Shown here in pieces: positions 12,727-14,762 of a stretch of DNA of 14,762 nucleotides. Positions within the stretch are counted from its first letter, which is position 1. Every line of letters starts with the position of its first letter. Source of the stretch: JAAFHS01 sp046049665 (lineage in GTDB: Bacteria > Pseudomonadota > Alphaproteobacteria > Rhodobacterales > Rhodobacteraceae); assembly GCA_046049665.1 (NCBI GenBank), contig JBJOQW010000015.1:1-14762 (forward strand), read 5' to 3'. The position numbers were made by a program, and so were the translations under genes. The notes beneath the pieces were generated by a model. The model saw only the letters and a program-made list of their open reading frames with translations. It searched no databases and was not told where the DNA came from.

Positions 12727-13608
12727 ATGCGCAATATCACCATCGCCGCCACGCAAATGGCCTGCACATGGGACGCAGATGCCAACATCGCACGGGCCGA
12801 AGCCCTTGTCCGGCAGGCCGCAGGGGCAGGCGCGCAGATCATCCTGTTGCAGGAATTGTTCCAGACCCCCTACTTCTGTCAGGAACAGCGCGCCGAATAC
12901 CTGCGCCTTGCCCAACCCACTGCCACAGACCGCGCCGTGCAGCATTTTGCCACCCTTGCGCGTGCGCTGAATGTTGTCCTGCCGATTTCCTATTTCGAAC
13001 GCAGCGGTGAGGCGGCCTATAACGCGCTTGCCATTCTTGATGCCGATGGCAGCCTGCTGTGGAACTATCGCAAAAGCCACATCCCCCAGAACCCCGGCTA
13101 TGAGGAAAAGTTCTACTTCTCGCCCGGCGATACCGGTTTCCGCGCCATCCAGACGCGGCATGCGCGCATTGGCTGTGGCATCTGCTGGGATCAGTGGTTT
13201 CCCGAAACGGCCCGCAGCCTTGCCTTGCAAGGGGCCGAAGTGCTGCTGTTTCCCACGGCCATCGGTTCTGAACCGCTTGATCCCGAGGTGGACTCGATGC
13301 CGCACTGGCAGCGCACCATGCAGGGCCATGCCGCCGCCAACATGGTGCCACTGGTTGCCTCGAACCGGGTAGGGCACGAGGTGATCGGCAATTCTGCCAT
13401 CACCTTCTACGGGTCTTCCTTCATTGCCGATGCCACGGGCGCAACGGTGGCCGAGGCGAACCGCACGGATGAATGCGTATTGACCGCCAGCTTCGATCTG
13501 GATGCCGTGCAGGATTTCCGCCGCAGCTGGGGCACGTTCCGCGACCGCAGGCCCGCGCTTTACAAGGCGTTGCAAACCGTGGATGGCACACAGGTTGTGG
13601 CGGGCTAA
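12727..13608 (+). CDS. aguB: N-carbamoylputrescine amidase
   Basis: Nitrilase-superfamily enzyme hydrolysing N-carbamoylputrescine to putrescine, CO2 and ammonia, the last step of the agmatine route of polyamine synthesis. It has 293 residues. The catalytic triad is visible: E43 in LLQELFQTPYFCQ, K116 in NYRKSHIP, C153 in GCGICWDQWFPE. The stretches QNPGYEEKFYFSPGD and GSEPLDPEVDSMPHWQRTMQGHAAAN are characteristic of AguB rather than of general nitrilases. No signal peptide. The ATG follows CGGGGGCCACC. No agmatine deiminase gene is in the window, so the source of its substrate lies elsewhere. Long palindromes flank it on both sides, making it a single-gene unit. Confidence 0.92.
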   Translation: MRNITIAATQMACTWDADANIARAEALVRQAAGAGAQIILLQELFQTPYFCQEQRAEYLRLAQPTATDRAVQHFATLARALNVVLPISYFERSGEAAYNALAILDADGSLLWNYRKSHIPQNPGYEEKFYFSPGDTGFRAIQTRHARIGCGICWDQWFPETARSLALQGAEVLLFPTAIGSEPLDPEVDSMPHWQRTMQGHAAANMVPLVASNRVGHEVIGNSAITFYGSSFIADATGATVAEANRTDECVLTASFDLDAVQDFRRSWGTFRDRRPALYKALQTVDGTQVVAG

Positions 13609-13630
13609 ACCGCCGCGCATCGTCTGTGCC

Positions 13631-13652
13631 CCGGAATTTTCGAAAATTCCGG
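13631..13652. terminator. 22-bp perfect palindrome after aguB (first of two)
   Basis: CCGGAATTTTC is followed directly by its exact complement GAAAATTCCGG. It lies 22 bases after the aguB stop in the convergent gap with the histidine kinase gene, so it could terminate both transcripts. Confidence 0.55.
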
Positions 13653-13653
13653 T

Positions 13654-13675
13654 CCGATTTCTTCAAAGAAATCGG
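13654..13675. terminator. 22-bp inverted repeat after aguB (second of two)
   Basis: CCGATTTCTT and AAGAAATCGG pair perfectly around a CA loop, one base after the previous palindrome. Two unrelated-sequence hairpins in tandem suggest a strong bidirectional terminator. Confidence 0.55.
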
Positions 13676-13731
13676 CTGACAGTCCTGACAGACCATTGCA
13701 GGGTCCGCGCCAGCCTGACCACCTGCACAGC

Positions 13732-14679
13732 TTACCCGCCCGCCTGAAACCGGATCACAAAGCATGTCGGCCCCATGCCTTCGGCCAGGGTTATTTCGCC
13801 CCTGTGTGCCGCAAGGATATTGCGCACAATCGACAGGCCCATGCCCGTGCCGCCCGTCGCACGGCCCGTGGTGAAGAAGGGCTCGAAAATGCGGTCGCGG
13901 TTGCCCTGCGAAATGCCCGAGCCGTTATCCTGAACATACAGCTCTTGCCCGCTGGCGCGTAGCGCAATCTCATCCGCCCCATGTGCAACGGCATTGCGCA
14001 CCAGATGCCCCAGCACCAGCGCCATCCCCGCCGCCGCCATCGGCAAGCGCACGTCGCCCCCCTCCACCACGAACCGCGCACCTGTCAAACCCGGCACCAC
14101 CTCGGCCAGTGTGCATATGCCCAGATATCGCACCTCGCGCGCCTGTGCGGCCGCGCGCAGGGCCTGCAGCTGCCCGGCAATCTGCGCCTGCGCCCCGTCA
14201 ATCTGCGCCACGATGCGCAGATCAGCTTCCGACAACGCGCCTCCATCCTGCAACAGCTCCACCGCCGCCCTGATCGCGCTGACCGGTGTCTTGATTTCAT
14301 GTGTCACATGGTCCGTAAAACTGCGGATCGTTGCCTCGCGGTCCCGCAGGGTTTCGGCCATGCCCATCACCGCCACAGCCGTGCGGTGCAATTCCGTCGT
14401 GCCGAAATGGCGCGGCGGCACAGCACTGCCCCCCGCCTCTTGCGCCACGGCATAATCCTCCAACGCCCCGATCGGCCGCAGCAACAGCCGCACCAAAAGC
14501 CAGCCCAAGCCCCCCGTCAGCACAAGGATCATCGCCCCCAAAATCAGGGCCGCCTGCCGAAAACCGATCTCGGGCCCCAGATACCGCAGCGCCACCAACC
14601 CGCAGAACGCAAAACCCAGCGTTGCCAGCAGCGCGCCCCCCAGCACGAACCCCAAGGAGGGCCGCCAGCGCCGCGTCAT
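13732..14679 (-). CDS. Sensor histidine kinase without a periplasmic sensor domain
   Basis: A 315-residue membrane kinase. Two membrane segments (about 11-33 and 42-66) are separated by only about eight residues, so there is no room for an extracytoplasmic sensor. A HAMP-like linker (67-118) leads to the H-box FTDHVTHEIKTPVSAI with the phosphorylated H127, the N-box GHLVRNAVAHG with N229, the G1 box QDNGSGIS (250-257) and the G2 box GGTGMGLS (276-283). All catalytic motifs are intact. The ATG at 14679 overlaps the stop of the response-regulator gene upstream by four bases (ATGA), so the two are coupled and cognate. The H-box region is reminiscent of CreC, but orthology is not established and the signal is unknown; it may sense the membrane itself. 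Confidence 0.9.
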   Translation of the reverse strand: MTRRWRPSLGFVLGGALLATLGFAFCGLVALRYLGPEIGFRQAALILGAMILVLTGGLGWLLVRLLLRPIGALEDYAVAQEAGGSAVPPRHFGTTELHRTAVAVMGMAETLRDREATIRSFTDHVTHEIKTPVSAIRAAVELLQDGGALSEADLRIVAQIDGAQAQIAGQLQALRAAAQAREVRYLGICTLAEVVPGLTGARFVVEGGDVRLPMAAAGMALVLGHLVRNAVAHGADEIALRASGQELYVQDNGSGISQGNRDRIFEPFFTTGRATGGTGMGLSIVRNILAAHRGEITLAEGMGPTCFVIRFQAGG

Positions 14680-14762
14680 GCACAGGGACCCAGCTTCACA
14701 CCCACCCCATGCAGCGTTTCAATCGCATCCTTGCAACCCGCCCCTTCCAGCTTGGCCCGCAG
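14676..14762 (-). CDS. OmpR-family response regulator, C-terminal end (truncated by window edge)
   Basis: Only the last 28 codons are present: LRAKLEGAGCKDAIETLHGV, then GVKLGPCA. This is the end of an OmpR/PhoB winged-helix DNA-binding domain, where LRxKL...IETxxGxGYKL is the usual signature; a valine replaces the tyrosine common in G-x-G-Y. The TGA shares four bases with the kinase start codon. The receiver domain lies beyond the window. It is the evident partner of the histidine kinase encoded next. Confidence 0.82.
   Translation of the reverse strand: MRAKLEGAGCKDAIETLHGVGVKLGPCA

Overview
This is a high-GC stretch of an alphaproteobacterial chromosome, most likely Rhodobacterales (Roseobacter/Rhodobacter type). 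The assignment rests on the protein families and not on a search: a phosphatidylcholine synthase (Pcs), an FnrL-type box, a short DUF2237 protein, a degenerate Hpt protein paired with a sigma-54 activator, and AT-cored palindromes in intergenic spaces. I see no phage, IS, CRISPR, tRNA or rRNA. The layout is ordinary core genome broken up by two small, poorly described regulatory clusters.

Region 1 (1-1445, + strand): the 3' end of xerC, then a good FNR/FnrL-type box with a well-placed -10 in front of a 69-aa protein of unknown function, then pcs. Region 2 (1628-3269, + strand): two exported PepSY-like proteins with extremely acidic tails (one built from eleven S-D-D-D units) followed by a two-TM, membrane-anchored LuxR-type HTH protein. 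I consider this the best candidate for an undescribed sensing system. Region 3 (3254-5639): a DUF2237 protein (- strand) back to back with a propionyl-CoA synthetase gene, prpE. Region 4 (5702-7698, + strand): an Hpt-like protein overlapping by one base with an NtrC-family sigma-54 activator, a LuxU/LuxO-like arrangement. Region 5 (7704-9946): NAD kinase (- strand) divergent from glyA, which ends in a clear hairpin.

Region 6 (10094-11739, - strand): a membrane-anchored hypothetical protein, a TetR-family (WHG-domain) regulator and a two-gene unit of unknown function whose second gene has only 57 codons. The 13-bp palindrome TGAAC-N3-GTTCA occurs four times here: three at the promoter of the two-gene unit and one on the predicted -10 of the TetR gene. 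This strongly suggests an autoregulated local regulon. Region 7 (11835-13608, + strand): a YbfF-type alpha/beta hydrolase and N-carbamoylputrescine amidase (aguB), separated and followed by long perfect palindromes. Region 8 (13732-14762, - strand): a histidine kinase whose start overlaps the stop of an OmpR-family response regulator that runs off the window.

No stretch longer than about 300 bases lacks a gene. The gaps that contain something recognisable are annotated as hairpins, operators or promoters; the rest show no signal I can defend.
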